NCBI RefSeq assembly: GCF_003574625.1
Contig: NZ_QNUJ01000008.1
Coordinates: 62,001-126,000, forward strand
Length of the DNA stretch: 64,000 nucleotides
Direction: 5' to 3'
DNA from: Shinella zoogloeoides
GTDB taxonomy: Bacteria; Pseudomonadota; Alphaproteobacteria; Rhizobiales; Rhizobiaceae
In this document: positions 8,410 to 16,901 of the stretch, piece after piece
Position numbering within the stretch: position 1 is the first letter of the stretch
Layout of the letters: each line of letters begins with the position of its first letter
The notes under the pieces: model-generated
The model's database searches: none
What the model saw: only the letters and a program-made list of their open reading frames with translations
Told to the model about the DNA's origin: nothing
Made by a program: the position numbers and the translations under genes

Positions 8410-9576
8410 TCAGCGCGCGGCGATGTAGCGGGCAAGCCGCTCGGCCGCTTCCGCGACCTGGCCGCTATCCCGAAGGAAGCAGGCCCGCATGAAGAACTCG
8501 CCGCCGGGACCGAAGGCCGTGCCCGGCGCAAGGCCGACATTGGTGCGGTCGACGATGTCGAGCGCGGCAAGGCGCGAATCCGTCACGCCGTCGATCTTCA
8601 GGAAGGCATAGAGCGCGCCGTCCGGCTTCAACGTTTCCACCCGGTTGGTGGTGATCAGCGCGTCGCAGAAGATGTCGCGGTTCCGCGCCGCCTTGTCGAT
8701 ATTCGCCTGCACGAAGGCATCGCCCTCGTCGAGCGCCACGACGGCGCCCTGCTGCAGGAACTGCGGCACGCCGGAGGTGGAATACTGGATGAGGTTTTCC
8801 AGAACCTGGCCGATTTCCGGAGGGGCGACGATCCAGCCGACGCGCCAGCCGGTCATCGACCAGTTCTTCGAGAAGGAATTGACGAAGATCACCCGGTCGC
8901 CGTCCTCCATCACGTCGAGAAAGGAGGGCGCCCGGCCGCCGGCATAGTGATAGAGCGCATAGATCTCGTCGGCCATGATCCACAGATCGTGCCGCCGGGC
9001 GATGGCGAGGAGGCTGGCAAGGTCCTCGCGCGTCGCCGTCCAGCCGGTCGGGTTCGACGGCGTATTGACGAAGAGCACGCGCGTCTTCGGCGTGATCGCG
9101 GCCTCGACGCGGCCAAGGTCGAGCTGCCAGCGCCCGCCGGTAAAATCGAGCGGCACGGCGATGGTGTTGGCGCCGGAAAGCTCCGCCGCCGCGGCAAAAT
9201 TCGGCCATGCCGGCGTCAGGTAGACCATGTCGTCGCCCGGCGAGACGAGTGCCTCGATGGCAAGCTTGATCGCCTGCATGCCCGAGCCGACCACGTAGAA
9301 ATGCTCGTCCGGCAACATCGCGCCGAAGCGCCGCGCATAGTAGCGCGACAGCGCCGCCCGAAGTTCCGGAATCCCCCGCTGCCAGGTGTAGAAGGTCTCG
9401 CCCCGCAGCAGCGCATCGGAAGCAGCGCGCGCGATGAATTCCGGCGTCGGCAGGTCCCCTTCGCCGACCCACAGCGGGATCAGCCCCTCGCGCCCGCGCG
9501 CATAGTTGACGACTTCGACGATCCCGCTCTCCGGCGCACGGAGCGAGCGGGGGCTGAGGCTTTCGACGATGGTCAT
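8410..9576 (-). CDS. Pyridoxal-phosphate-dependent aminotransferase (class I/II)
   Basis: Fold-type I aminotransferase, 388 residues, with the PLP Schiff-base lysine at K237 in NSFSKNWSMTGWRVGW. Other family marks are NTPSNPTG in the small cofactor-binding loop and the ADEIY strand. It probably acts on aromatic or neutral amino acids; substrate specificity cannot be read. The ATG at 9576 starts the conserved MTIVESLSPR segment; a codon five residues upstream is also open. Its stop lies directly against the stop of the ATPase gene on the other strand, a compact convergent pair. Confidence 0.88.
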   Translation of the reverse strand: MTIVESLSPRSLRAPESGIVEVVNYARGREGLIPLWVGEGDLPTPEFIARAASDALLRGETFYTWQRGIPELRAALSRYYARRFGAMLPDEHFYVVGSGMQAIKLAIEALVSPGDDMVYLTPAWPNFAAAAELSGANTIAVPLDFTGGRWQLDLGRVEAAITPKTRVLFVNTPSNPTGWTATREDLASLLAIARRHDLWIMADEIYALYHYAGGRAPSFLDVMEDGDRVIFVNSFSKNWSMTGWRVGWIVAPPEIGQVLENLIQYSTSGVPQFLQQGAVVALDEGDAFVQANIDKAARNRDIFCDALITTNRVETLKPDGALYAFLKIDGVTDSRLAALDIVDRTNVGLAPGTAFGPGGEFFMRACFLRDSGQVAEAAERLARYIAAR

Positions 9577-9775
9577 GGCGTCACTCCGCAATCCCGCCTT
9601 CGCCCGGAACGGCGAGGTGCCCAGGATCCGGAGCTTTGTGTTTCAACCGCATTGTCCGATGCCGAAGCGATCCCGCCTCGGCTGCAAATGCTCTAGCGGT
9701 TTTTCCGCGGCCGTTCACGCGAGTTTCGCTGACGGATGCATCGAATTCGGTGATGGGAAGACACTCGCCCCTCGC

Positions 9776-9958
9776 TCAGCCGTCAAGCCCCATCAGGTCT
9801 TCCGCCCGCGGGCGGCGAAGGGGAACGTCCTTGAGGCTCTGGGCGACCTCGGCCAGCGCGGAAAGCGCATGCACGATGTTCTGCATGTCCCTTTCACGGG
9901 TGGCCGCGATGTCGATTGCGGGAAGGAAGGCAGGCTCTGACGATTCGGACTTCCGCAT
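9776..9958 (-). CDS. Small protein of unknown function (60 residues)
   Basis: Unrecognised small, soluble, helix-rich protein ending in RRPRAEDLMGLDG. The ATG at 9958 follows an AAGGA ribosome site; an upstream GTG at 10042 is in frame but has no clear site. It is the last chromosomal gene before the left junction of the island at 10224. Codon use is like the surrounding chromosome. Confidence 0.5.
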   Translation of the reverse strand: MRKSESSEPAFLPAIDIAATRERDMQNIVHALSALAEVAQSLKDVPLRRPRAEDLMGLDG

Positions 9959-10500
9959 TGTCGCATCCTTTTCCGGATTGCTCTGCAAGGAAACGCCGGC
10001 TCCCACGACGCCCGGCTCACGAAATGTCACGCTCACTGTCACTCGAATGGTCTTTCACTCTGATTCGCCTAGCTTATCAGTTTTACCTTGCGTGAGAATC
10101 CCCTGAAACGAGATGGTGCTGTAAGCCGCGGAGGACGGGTCGGAAAAGCGTGCGATCACGCCGAAACGGCGATGGAATCGCAGGCAAAAGATCAGGAGAC
10201 TTTGTGGCTTCTTGAGGGAAGAGATGGTGCCCGGAGGCGGATTTGAACCACCGACACGCGGATTTTCAACAGGACTGGGAACTATGACAACTTGGCTCGT
10301 CTTGTGCCGATTGGTTTCAACAAGATGTTGAGCGCCTTATATCCAGAGCTGCCGATCCGCATCATCCGATTTCAGCGTCACGCAGTCAAGATCAACGATT
10401 TTGACTCCCATAAGTTACCCATAGCTGGGCAAGCGAATAGTTAGCTTGGTGAACGAGGTCGCTCGCGGAAGGCACGTTCAAGAGTGACTGCATTGGGGCC
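9959..10500. other. Gene-poor stretch holding the left island junction
   Basis: Contains chromosomal sequence up to 10223, the 46-bp attL copy at 10224-10269, and 231 bases of island DNA with no convincing gene. A frame reading NRTGNYDNLARLVPIGFNKM and onward, without a start codon, runs from the att site to a stop near 10441; it may be the tail of a gene truncated by integration, but nothing in it is recognised. Confidence 0.5.
10224..10269. repeat. attL: 46-bp direct repeat, 3' fragment of tRNA-Phe
   Basis: Identical to 22261-22306. It corresponds to the tRNA-Phe 3' part from the anticodon loop through the T-arm to CCA (minus strand). Identity ends at 10269, where the left copy continues CAGGACT instead of the anticodon-stem sequence. 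It is not a functional tRNA. Confidence 0.93.
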
Positions 10501-12132
10501 GTGAATGGACAGTCGGCTCGTGGCGGCCGTCGTTCATTAGCATCATTCCTCGCGGACCTGTCACGAGTGTGGTGGTGGGGCCTTTGGCTAAACCTCGAAT
10601 CCTGCGAAGATGTTTGGGAGGTAGAGGAGAGACTTCAGTTGGCCGCGCGATCAGCAACAGTTACCATTCCAGATGTAGAGGCGATGTCCGATGAAGAATT
10701 GGCCGAATTCGCCTTCATGCGCGACGGTAAATGGAGCAATCATACGAAGGCTCTACTGCGCCGGTTTAAGACCGAACGTCTGAGTCTGAACCGAGCATGG
10801 GCGGCGACTTGGCACGGTTGGTCATGTCCATGCTGCAAGCGCACGAAGCCGCAGATTGCGCGGCTCAATTCGGCCGGGGTGCTCCTATGCGAGCTTGAAG
10901 TGCATCACGATCACCTCGCCGATTGGGCGGGGAAGCTGTTCGAGGAATTGAACCCACTCACTGAAGACAAGGAATTCGCCGTTCAACGGTCGAAGGCAAA
11001 GACCGCCTTGCTCCAGTTTGTCGAGCGGTTCGAACGGACGCCCGTCTGCATTGATTGCAATCTGGCGGACAACAGGGCGAAGACGCTCATCGGTAAGGAG
11101 GTCGATGAGAACTTCACGTTCTCGCCGAAGGAAATAGCGGCCTTCATCAATGTCACGGACAACCACGTTCATGGGATCGACGTGGACAAGGCTCGCGAGA
11201 TTTGGACACGCGTGAAGCCGGATTTCGAAGATCGACTCGACTTCACGGAGCGCATGGCGAAGCGTTTCGCAAACGGAAAGAACCGGCGCGAGATTGCACC
11301 GGTGCGGGTGAATTTCTGGATGGATGAAACTTCACTCCTCTGGGAACAGTTTTCCCGCGCCACACCGGGTCACGGGAATAGCTTCGGCTGGAGGTTGATC
11401 GAACGATCCGTCTCCAGAGACGCGATAGGTAAGTCGGCCAAGCGTAAGGTGATCATTCAGGGCAAACCGCCTACCGATGAAGAGTACGCGCGGGTCAATA
11501 TCCAGAATAGGGAACAGAAGCATTGGCCGAAGGTCGGCGACGACTGGAAATGCGGATGCTGCCAGCGATCAAAGCGGGAAATATGCCGCAAATCCAGCAA
11601 CTCCGGGAAATGGACGGCGAGAATCCATATCCTGTACGACTGGATCGCCGAGGAAGACCCGAGCGCGCTCTATTGGCGTGGGGCTGAGGCCATTGCGCAT
11701 ATGGTCATCGGAAGCCATGCCCCGGTGCTCGTCTGCCAAGACTGCCGGGAGGTTCAAACTCAGGCCAGCAAGCTTACGGGGCTAAGTTCGTGGTCCCTCA
11801 CCGTACAGGACATCAACGCGGCGATCGTCAGCGTGACGCCTTACCAGCGGCACGAGGTGGACGAGGAGTTGGCGAAGGAGGCCGCTGAGAACAACCGCGA
11901 ATTGGTTGTGGCCGTCACCGACTACCACGAACACGAGCGGGATGCCCGTGCCAAGCTGGGTCGTGCCAAATGGCTCGCTAAGCTGCACAGGTGTTCGTTT
12001 GAAGACATCATCCCGACGCTTGCCTTCGAGTATGCCGAAGCCGTCGAAGTCGAGATGGACGAAGGCCAAGCCTACATCACATGGCTTTTCGCAGAAGGGC
12101 AACGTTTTGAACAGTTGCGTTCTGCGGAGTAG
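10501..12132 (+). CDS. Tandem HNH/zinc-ribbon protein (one intact, one degenerate module)
   Basis: A 543-residue protein from a GTG start. Module 1 looks like a metal-dependent HNH nuclease core: C109-x2-C112, then HHDH at 135-138, then C183-x2-C186 followed by N187. Module 2 repeats the layout: C351-x2-C354, H376 within RIHILYD, and C412-x2-C415. The double histidine is lost and no Asn follows the second pair, so module 2 is probably structural. The spacing from the first Cys pair to the His is nearly the same in both (23 and 22 residues), supporting an internal duplication. An acidic N-terminal region (1-100) and a C-terminal helical tail flank the modules. Its role is unknown; a DNA-cleaving defence or mobile-element function is inference. 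It is first in the island and has no obvious operon partner. Confidence 0.7.
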   Translation: MNGQSARGGRRSLASFLADLSRVWWWGLWLNLESCEDVWEVEERLQLAARSATVTIPDVEAMSDEELAEFAFMRDGKWSNHTKALLRRFKTERLSLNRAWAATWHGWSCPCCKRTKPQIARLNSAGVLLCELEVHHDHLADWAGKLFEELNPLTEDKEFAVQRSKAKTALLQFVERFERTPVCIDCNLADNRAKTLIGKEVDENFTFSPKEIAAFINVTDNHVHGIDVDKAREIWTRVKPDFEDRLDFTERMAKRFANGKNRREIAPVRVNFWMDETSLLWEQFSRATPGHGNSFGWRLIERSVSRDAIGKSAKRKVIIQGKPPTDEEYARVNIQNREQKHWPKVGDDWKCGCCQRSKREICRKSSNSGKWTARIHILYDWIAEEDPSALYWRGAEAIAHMVIGSHAPVLVCQDCREVQTQASKLTGLSSWSLTVQDINAAIVSVTPYQRHEVDEELAKEAAENNRELVVAVTDYHEHERDARAKLGRAKWLAKLHRCSFEDIIPTLAFEYAEAVEVEMDEGQAYITWLFAEGQRFEQLRSAE

Positions 12133-12274
12133 ATAACCGTCGCCTCGCGGAATTCGACCCGCCTCAGCCCGCTTCGCAGGCGACCACGTCTCCTCCTTCA
12201 AGCGGCAAGTAAAAATTACGCGCACCCCCACAATTCACAACTGTCCGTGACACTTGGGGATTTCCCGCTTGTTT

Positions 12275-12293
12275 ATGATTTGTTCCTAATCAT
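12275..12293. promoter_or_regulatory. Perfect dyad ATGATT-N7-AATCAT, candidate operator
   Basis: A 6-bp inverted repeat with a 7-bp spacer, 47 bp upstream of the small gene at 12340 and in the promoter-like AT-rich stretch. The XRE regulator encoded at 12681 is the natural candidate to bind it. Chance occurrence cannot be excluded. Confidence 0.35.
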
Positions 12294-12339
12294 GTGCTAT
12301 GTACGTTGCACAATGAACTGAGTCGGAGATTTTGGACCG

Positions 12340-12648
12340 ATGAAGAAGCGTCATGAAGAGTGGTACAAGCTGACAGGTGAAACCAAGCCGAATGCTGCGA
12401 ACACAGCATTGCCTCCTATCCGCGTGCTCGACCTGCCCGGTTTTCAGGGAATTGAAGATAAGCTTTGCATCTACACCCCGAACCGTGGCGCGCTGTCTCC
12501 AGAAATGGACGCCATGATCGATGACCTTTCGACGGCAACGTTCGGCATCACCGCGAACGATACTTTGTTCGAACTGCCTGAGAACTACAGCCGACTTTGC
12601 ACCCGGAATATTGCATCTGGTCAACTAACAGGAACTTTACATCGATAA
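12340..12648 (+). CDS. Hypothetical protein (102 residues)
   Basis: Unrecognised soluble protein with a basic N-terminus (MKKRHEEWYKLTGETKP) and an acidic middle (PEMDAMIDDLSTATFG). No membrane segment, signal peptide or known motif is visible. It precedes the XRE regulator gene by 32 bases and may be co-transcribed. Codon use and GC are lower than in the chromosomal flanks, as elsewhere in the island. Confidence 0.5.
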   Translation: MKKRHEEWYKLTGETKPNAANTALPPIRVLDLPGFQGIEDKLCIYTPNRGALSPEMDAMIDDLSTATFGITANDTLFELPENYSRLCTRNIASGQLTGTLHR

Positions 12649-12680
12649 ACATTCGCGGAAGTTCACATCAATATACCGGA

Positions 12681-13022
12681 ATGGTGGACGATGTAGCAAT
12701 TGTGGTGGGGCGACGGCTAAGAGGCATACGGGAAGCGGCCGGTCTCACCCAGGCGGAGCTTGCTGCTCTTGCTTTGAAATCTGTCGAGACCGTATCGAAT
12801 TTCGAGCGTGGTAGGACATTGCCGAGTATTCGGACACTTGCGCTCTTAGCTGAGCGGCTTGACTGTTCGGTTGCTGACTTTTTTGATTTATCCCCCATAG
12901 CGCCGCGCCATGATGATCCGTTCATCGCGGCTGTAACCCTTAAGAGCAAACTTCTGAACGAGCGCGACAAGACGCTCCTCTTCGGAATTCTTGATCTCAC
13001 GACTAACCAGTCGCGGGATTAA
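12681..13022 (+). CDS. XRE-family transcriptional regulator
   Basis: A 113-residue DNA-binding protein with an N-terminal HTH_3 domain: the helix pair is readable as LRGIREAAGLTQAELA and SVETVSNFERGRTLPSI, typical of lambda-repressor-like regulators. The C-terminal part (residues 65-113) is a short helical extension that may dimerise. The ATG at 12681 (MVDDVAIVVG) is preferred; the frame is open further upstream but overlaps the preceding gene. It probably regulates island genes, perhaps including its own promoter region. Confidence 0.82.
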   Translation: MVDDVAIVVGRRLRGIREAAGLTQAELAALALKSVETVSNFERGRTLPSIRTLALLAERLDCSVADFFDLSPIAPRHDDPFIAAVTLKSKLLNERDKTLLFGILDLTTNQSRD

Positions 13023-13084
13023 TCCTGACAACCGAGCTCGTGTTCTCTTATTAGATGGATCGTCCTGAACCGAAGGAGACGATC

Positions 13085-13300
13085 ATGATCGAGAAAGCCC
13101 CCGAAATCATCACTCTCAAAGCGTTGTGCGCCGAATTGAAGATCGACGCGAAAGAAGCGGGCGAAAGTTTGCGCGATGCAGTCCGCGATCCGAAGAAATA
13201 TCCCGAACTGGTAAAGTCGCATAAGCCGCGCGCACCGCGGCAATGGCTGAAAGGATCACCAGGCGAAAAAGAAGCGAGAGGTCTCTTGGCGATAGCATGA
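13085..13300 (+). CDS. Small hypothetical protein (71 residues)
   Basis: Charged protein with the N-terminal pattern ITLKALCAELKIDAKEAGESLR, a possible short DNA-binding or excisionase-like helix-turn-helix, followed by a basic tail (HKPRAPRQWLKGSPGEKEAR). The ATG at 13085 has a strong AAGGAGA ribosome site 7 bases upstream; an in-frame ATG at 13055 does not. Its size, charge and position in an island would suit an excisionase or accessory DNA-binding protein, but there is no diagnostic motif. Confidence 0.5.
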   Translation: MIEKAPEIITLKALCAELKIDAKEAGESLRDAVRDPKKYPELVKSHKPRAPRQWLKGSPGEKEARGLLAIA

Positions 13301-13656
13301 CAGTCTACCCAAGGTGGCCATGCCAATTCTAGGCAGTGGCCGCTTTGCGCAGTCGTTTCGCCACTCACCCGGCTTGCACGGCCTCCTTAAAACTGCCGCT
13401 CGGCTTATGTGGGCTACTTGTCCAGTTTGAGTTGGGGAGCAGCCGAGCCGGCTACGGTAGAAAAGTGCCCATATCGGCGTCTTCTCTTGTTCAATCGCAT
13501 CATCTGGGCCGCTTTCACACAGAGAAGCTGTGTTTCGGCGTGAAAATAAAAAGGAAAATATTCTAATGAAGCGGGAGAAATAATTCAATTTTTGATAAAT
13601 TATACTAAATCTATCATGGCTTCTCCGCCGTTTGATTAAGGTGCAGCAGAAAATTC
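13301..13656. other. AT-rich intergenic stretch without a supported gene
   Basis: Lies between two convergent genes. The right half (13540-13620) is markedly AT-rich compared with the rest of the window. No tRNA, hairpin terminator or gene with a ribosome site could be supported. It probably marks a junction between modules of different origin in the island. Confidence 0.5.
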
Positions 13657-14511
13657 TTATACGGCCGTCAACATTATGTCCCTGAGACCAAGCGCAAGTG
13701 CATTCTGACGCTGCCCATCGAGCGTTGGGGATATACAAACCATGACTGTCACGTTCGAGAGCGCGGGAAAGCCGTCGTCAGGTCCCAAAAGTCTTGTGCC
13801 GGGTAGTATGTCAGATCGAACAAGCGGAGAAACAGCAAGGCCGGCCTGAACGACAGCTTGAAGAGCGGATATATGAGCGCTCATATAAGCAATCTTGTAT
13901 TCGCGACCAACTGACGCGAGCGCATTTATCGCCCATTTTCTGAAGATGCAGCCTTCTGGGAAAAGTGCCAGAGGAACCTGCTTGTGAAAATGGACGTTTG
14001 AATGCTCGGAGGTCACCCAGAACACAGGCTGCGTCTGCAATACCATTCCGTCTTTCGTATCCGTCTCAGATGAGAGGATCGATAGATCAAGCTCCCCGCG
14101 CGTTAGCATGGGTTTGAGTTCAACCGTGGGCGCGCAATGTAAGTATAGGCTAACGCTTGGGAACTCGTTTGAGAAGCGACTGAGAAAGCCTGGAAGAAGC
14201 GCTATATAGTCATCAGGTACCCCAAGTCTGACAGTCCCCGTAAGCTCACGGGATGTTGCGCGCTCGATAAGTTCGCCGGAAATTTTAAGTATTCGTCTCG
14301 CATCGGAGACGAGGTCACGGCCGCGTTCGTTAAGTTCGATTTTTCGACCTGAACGGACGAACAGGTTGGCACCTAAGTCCTCCTCAAGCTTCTTCAATTT
14401 GATGCTGACTGCGGATTCGCTGCGAAAAATGAGCTTTGCTGCTCCCTTGCAGGTGCCGGAATCGGCAAAGGCTACGATCGTCTGAAGTAGGTCGAGGTCA
14501 ATTGTTTTCAT
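13657..14511 (-). CDS. LysR-family transcriptional regulator
   Basis: LysR-type regulator, 284 residues. The N-terminal winged helix is clear: LDLLQTIVAFADSGTCKGAAKL followed by SESAVSIKLKKLEEDLG and FVRSGRKIELNERG. The C-terminal part (about residues 90-284) is a periplasmic-binding-protein-like effector domain. It is divergent from the AA_synth-EthD-aminotransferase operon, with a 116-bp shared intergenic region carrying nested dyads and a T-N11-A motif, the usual arrangement for a LysR regulator controlling the adjacent operon. The ATG at 14511 (MKTIDLDLL) matches family N-termini better than the codon three residues upstream. Confidence 0.9.
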   Translation of the reverse strand: MKTIDLDLLQTIVAFADSGTCKGAAKLIFRSESAVSIKLKKLEEDLGANLFVRSGRKIELNERGRDLVSDARRILKISGELIERATSRELTGTVRLGVPDDYIALLPGFLSRFSNEFPSVSLYLHCAPTVELKPMLTRGELDLSILSSETDTKDGMVLQTQPVFWVTSEHSNVHFHKQVPLALFPEGCIFRKWAINALASVGREYKIAYMSAHISALQAVVQAGLAVSPLVRSDILPGTRLLGPDDGFPALSNVTVMVCISPTLDGQRQNALALGLRDIMLTAV

Positions 14512-14525
14512 CGCCAACAAGCTTT

Positions 14526-14563
14526 GGAAAACCGAAAGCTAAACTGAGATAATTTAGTTTTCC
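14526..14563. promoter_or_regulatory. LysR-type operator region between divergent genes
   Basis: Two overlapping dyads: outer GGAAAAC (14526-14532) with GTTTTCC (14557-14563), inner CTAAA (14539-14543) with TTTAG (14553-14557). The inner dyad contains T-N11-A (14540-14552), the consensus shape of LysR-type recognition. It lies between the LysR gene and the operon starting at 14628. Confidence 0.55.
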
Positions 14564-14627
14564 GCGAGAAAACCTAGCTGCTTAACTGAGCTCCTGTCAA
14601 CGCACATGAGGGAGGGAAAGACAGCCT

Positions 14628-15176
14628 ATGATTGCAGAAATCCGTAAAATCTCCGTCTCGATCGAAGAGACGTTGGAAGACATGGGTAAGAGGGTAAATC
14701 CCAAGGCAGTCAAGGTTGCAGTCGCAGCCGTGGTCAAGAACCCATTCGCTGGGCAATACGTCGACGACCTTTCCGGTCTTTATGACCTGGGCGCTGAGGT
14801 CGCGGACATCCTGACCAAGCGCGCGCAAGAGGCCCTTGGCTCCCTCGCGGGAGAAATCAGCGCTTATGGAAAAGGCGCGATCGTGGGCGTCGATGGGGAA
14901 ATCGAGCATGCGGCAGCGCTTATCCATCCGAAATTTGGGGCGCCGGTCAGATCGGCAATCGGTGGCGGCAAAGCCATCATCCCATCGACCAAGAAAGTTG
15001 GTGGGCCAGGCGCTGCGATCACCATGCCACTCGTGAACCGCGACGACATCTGGGTTTTCGACGACATGGACGGCATCGAAATCAGCATCCCGGATGCGCC
15101 CCGGTCCGACGAGGTTGTCGTCGCGCTCGCCTTCGGCGTCAACGGCCGCCCCCTGAAGCGCATCAAGGGGGTATGA
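14628..15176 (+). CDS. Amino acid synthesis (AA_synth, PF06684-type) family protein
   Basis: A 182-residue protein with the composition and motifs of the poorly characterised AA_synth/DUF1185 family: an N-terminal IRKISVSIEETLEDMG, a central GEIEHAAALIHPKFGAPVR and a C-terminal VALAFGVNGRPLKRIKG. The molecular function of the family is not established; members commonly sit in catabolic clusters with transporters. First gene of a tightly packed operon (3 bases to the EthD gene). A GGAGGG ribosome site precedes the ATG. Confidence 0.8.
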   Translation: MIAEIRKISVSIEETLEDMGKRVNPKAVKVAVAAVVKNPFAGQYVDDLSGLYDLGAEVADILTKRAQEALGSLAGEISAYGKGAIVGVDGEIEHAAALIHPKFGAPVRSAIGGGKAIIPSTKKVGGPGAAITMPLVNRDDIWVFDDMDGIEISIPDAPRSDEVVVALAFGVNGRPLKRIKGV

Positions 15177-15179
15177 CGG

Positions 15180-15488
15180 ATGTTCAAAGCCGCAATTCTT
15201 CTCAAGCGAAAAGAGGGAGTTAGTGCGGAAGAGTTCGCCGATTGGTGGCTTAACCGACATGCCCCGCTCGCGCGAGACCTCCCGAAAGTTCGCCGGGTCG
15301 TGTTCAATCTGGTGAAGGACGGCCCGTACGACGGGATATCGGAACTCTGGTTCGACTCCGAAGAAGCGCTCCAGCAAGCCTACGCCTCGGACCATGGCAA
15401 GGCCGTCGCCGCCGACACGCTCTCAATGGTCGCTGAGCGGATACGCCTCCCCGTTTCGGAGCATGTGATCAAGGAGATGACGCCATGA
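15180..15488 (+). CDS. EthD-domain protein
   Basis: A 102-residue ferredoxin-like-fold protein of the EthD family. The diagnostic pattern is the N-terminal FKAAILLKRKEGVSAEEFADWW followed by the N-R-H motif (LNRHAPLARDLPKV). EthD proteins occur with oxidative or hydrolytic catabolic enzymes and some act as small isomerases or decarboxylases; the exact reaction here is unknown. The stop overlaps the aminotransferase start by four bases (ATGA), showing translational coupling. Confidence 0.85.
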   Translation: MFKAAILLKRKEGVSAEEFADWWLNRHAPLARDLPKVRRVVFNLVKDGPYDGISELWFDSEEALQQAYASDHGKAVAADTLSMVAERIRLPVSEHVIKEMTP

Positions 15489-16843
15489 ACCAGCCTGTGC
15501 TTCAGAATTATCAGGAAACGAACCGAAGCCTGCTTGAGCGGGATAATCGGCATCTTCTGCATGCGCTACATAATCCGGAATCCCACCTTTCCGGTAACGC
15601 ATGGGTCAAGGGGGATGGCACCGATCTGTACGACGGTGACGGTCGCCGATACATCGACGCAATGTCCGGCTTGTGGAACGTGACGCTCGGTCATGGCCGT
15701 AAGGAGCTGATCGACGCTGCCACTCGGCAATTGTCGACATTGGCTTACTGCTCGGGCTATTCGGGAAACACCAATCCGCGCGCGACGGAACTCGGCGAAA
15801 AGCTCGCGGAGATCACGTATCCCTCGATCAACCACTTCTTCTTCACATCAGGCGGTGGCGAATCCACCGATACGACGATCAAAGTGGCGCGCTCCTACTG
15901 GAAGGCCGTCGGCAAGCCGAACAAGGTGAAGATCATCAGCATGACCGGCGGATACCACGGCACCACGCTCGGTGCCATGTGTGCGACCGGAATGCCGTCC
16001 TATTGGGCAGCCTTCGAGCCCCGTATGCCTGGCTTCGTCCACATCCCGCTGCATCATCGCCATAGAGCCACGGCGCAGTCCGAAGATGAAGTCGCGGCTC
16101 TCGCCGCTGCGGATCTGGAAAACGCTCTCCTGGAGCAAGACCCGGAAACGGTTGCCCTTTTCATTATCGAGCCCGTCATGGGGGGCGGGGCCTATGTCGT
16201 TCCAGACGGCTATTTCAAGCGGGTGAGGGAAATCTGCGATCGACACAACATTCTTCTGGCTACCGATGAAGTCATTACCGGCTTCGGGCGGACCGGCAAA
16301 ATGTTCGCGCTGGAGCATTGGGGCGTGCAGCCGGACATCGTGCAATTCGCAAAGGGGATTACCAGCGGGTACGTCCCACTCGGCGGGGTCGGCGTGTCTG
16401 ATCGGATTTCTGAGGCGTTCGGTAACGTAAAAAATGCGCCGTGGATGCACTGCTACACTTACAGCGGACACCCAGTCGCCTGCGCGGTGGCCCTCGCAAC
16501 GATCAATGTGCTTGAAAAGGAGCATCTTGTCGAACGGGCGGGAGCTCTCGGCGCTCGCCTTAAATCTCGTCTTGAAACACAACTCTCGGATAGCCTCCAC
16601 GTCGGCGAGATCCGCGGTCTGGGTTTGGTCTTGGCCATTGATCTCGTTCAAGATCGCAGTGCCGGCACCCCCTTCGACGCCAAAGAGAACGCGGGACCGC
16701 GCGCGTTGGCGGCTTGCAGGGAGGCCGGCCTCATCACCCGTGGGCGGGGTGACACAATCTATCTCGGTCCTCCGTTCACTATCGCAGAAGGAGAAGTGGA
16801 CCGGCTCGCCGACATCGTGACCGAAGCCGTGAGAGGTATCTAA
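15485..16843 (+). CDS. Class III (omega) aminotransferase, aspartate aminotransferase family protein
   Basis: PLP-dependent class III aminotransferase of 452 residues. The Schiff-base lysine is K290 in FAKGITSGYVPLGG. The PLP phosphate and ring contacts appear as TSGGGEST and LLATDEVITGFGRTG. Family relatives transfer amino groups from beta-alanine, GABA, taurine or other omega-amines to pyruvate. Context in an operon with an EthD protein and a branched-chain type binding protein suggests catabolism of an imported amine or amino acid; the substrate is unknown. The complete length argues that the gene is functional. Confidence 0.9.
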   Translation: MNQPVLQNYQETNRSLLERDNRHLLHALHNPESHLSGNAWVKGDGTDLYDGDGRRYIDAMSGLWNVTLGHGRKELIDAATRQLSTLAYCSGYSGNTNPRATELGEKLAEITYPSINHFFFTSGGGESTDTTIKVARSYWKAVGKPNKVKIISMTGGYHGTTLGAMCATGMPSYWAAFEPRMPGFVHIPLHHRHRATAQSEDEVAALAAADLENALLEQDPETVALFIIEPVMGGGAYVVPDGYFKRVREICDRHNILLATDEVITGFGRTGKMFALEHWGVQPDIVQFAKGITSGYVPLGGVGVSDRISEAFGNVKNAPWMHCYTYSGHPVACAVALATINVLEKEHLVERAGALGARLKSRLETQLSDSLHVGEIRGLGLVLAIDLVQDRSAGTPFDAKENAGPRALAACREAGLITRGRGDTIYLGPPFTIAEGEVDRLADIVTEAVRGI

Positions 16844-16901
16844 ACGCCGACCACGGACCTGCGCCCGAAAAATTGCCACTCACTAACAACAGGGGAACAA
16901 C

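Noticed and set aside
10224-10300. Second tRNA-Phe gene at the left
   Set aside because: Only 46 bp match; the sequence diverges in the anticodon stem, so it is an attachment-site fragment.
10270-10441. Frame without start running from the left att site, possibly the tail of an integrase
   Set aside because: No start, no R-H-R-Y pattern and only about 55 codons; it cannot be linked to any recombinase.
10501-13300. Known multi-gene anti-phage system (for example restriction-modification, retron, Gabija or Zorya)
   Set aside because: No methylase, reverse transcriptase, helicase or AAA nuclease partner is present around the HNH-like gene, so naming a defence system would be unsupported.
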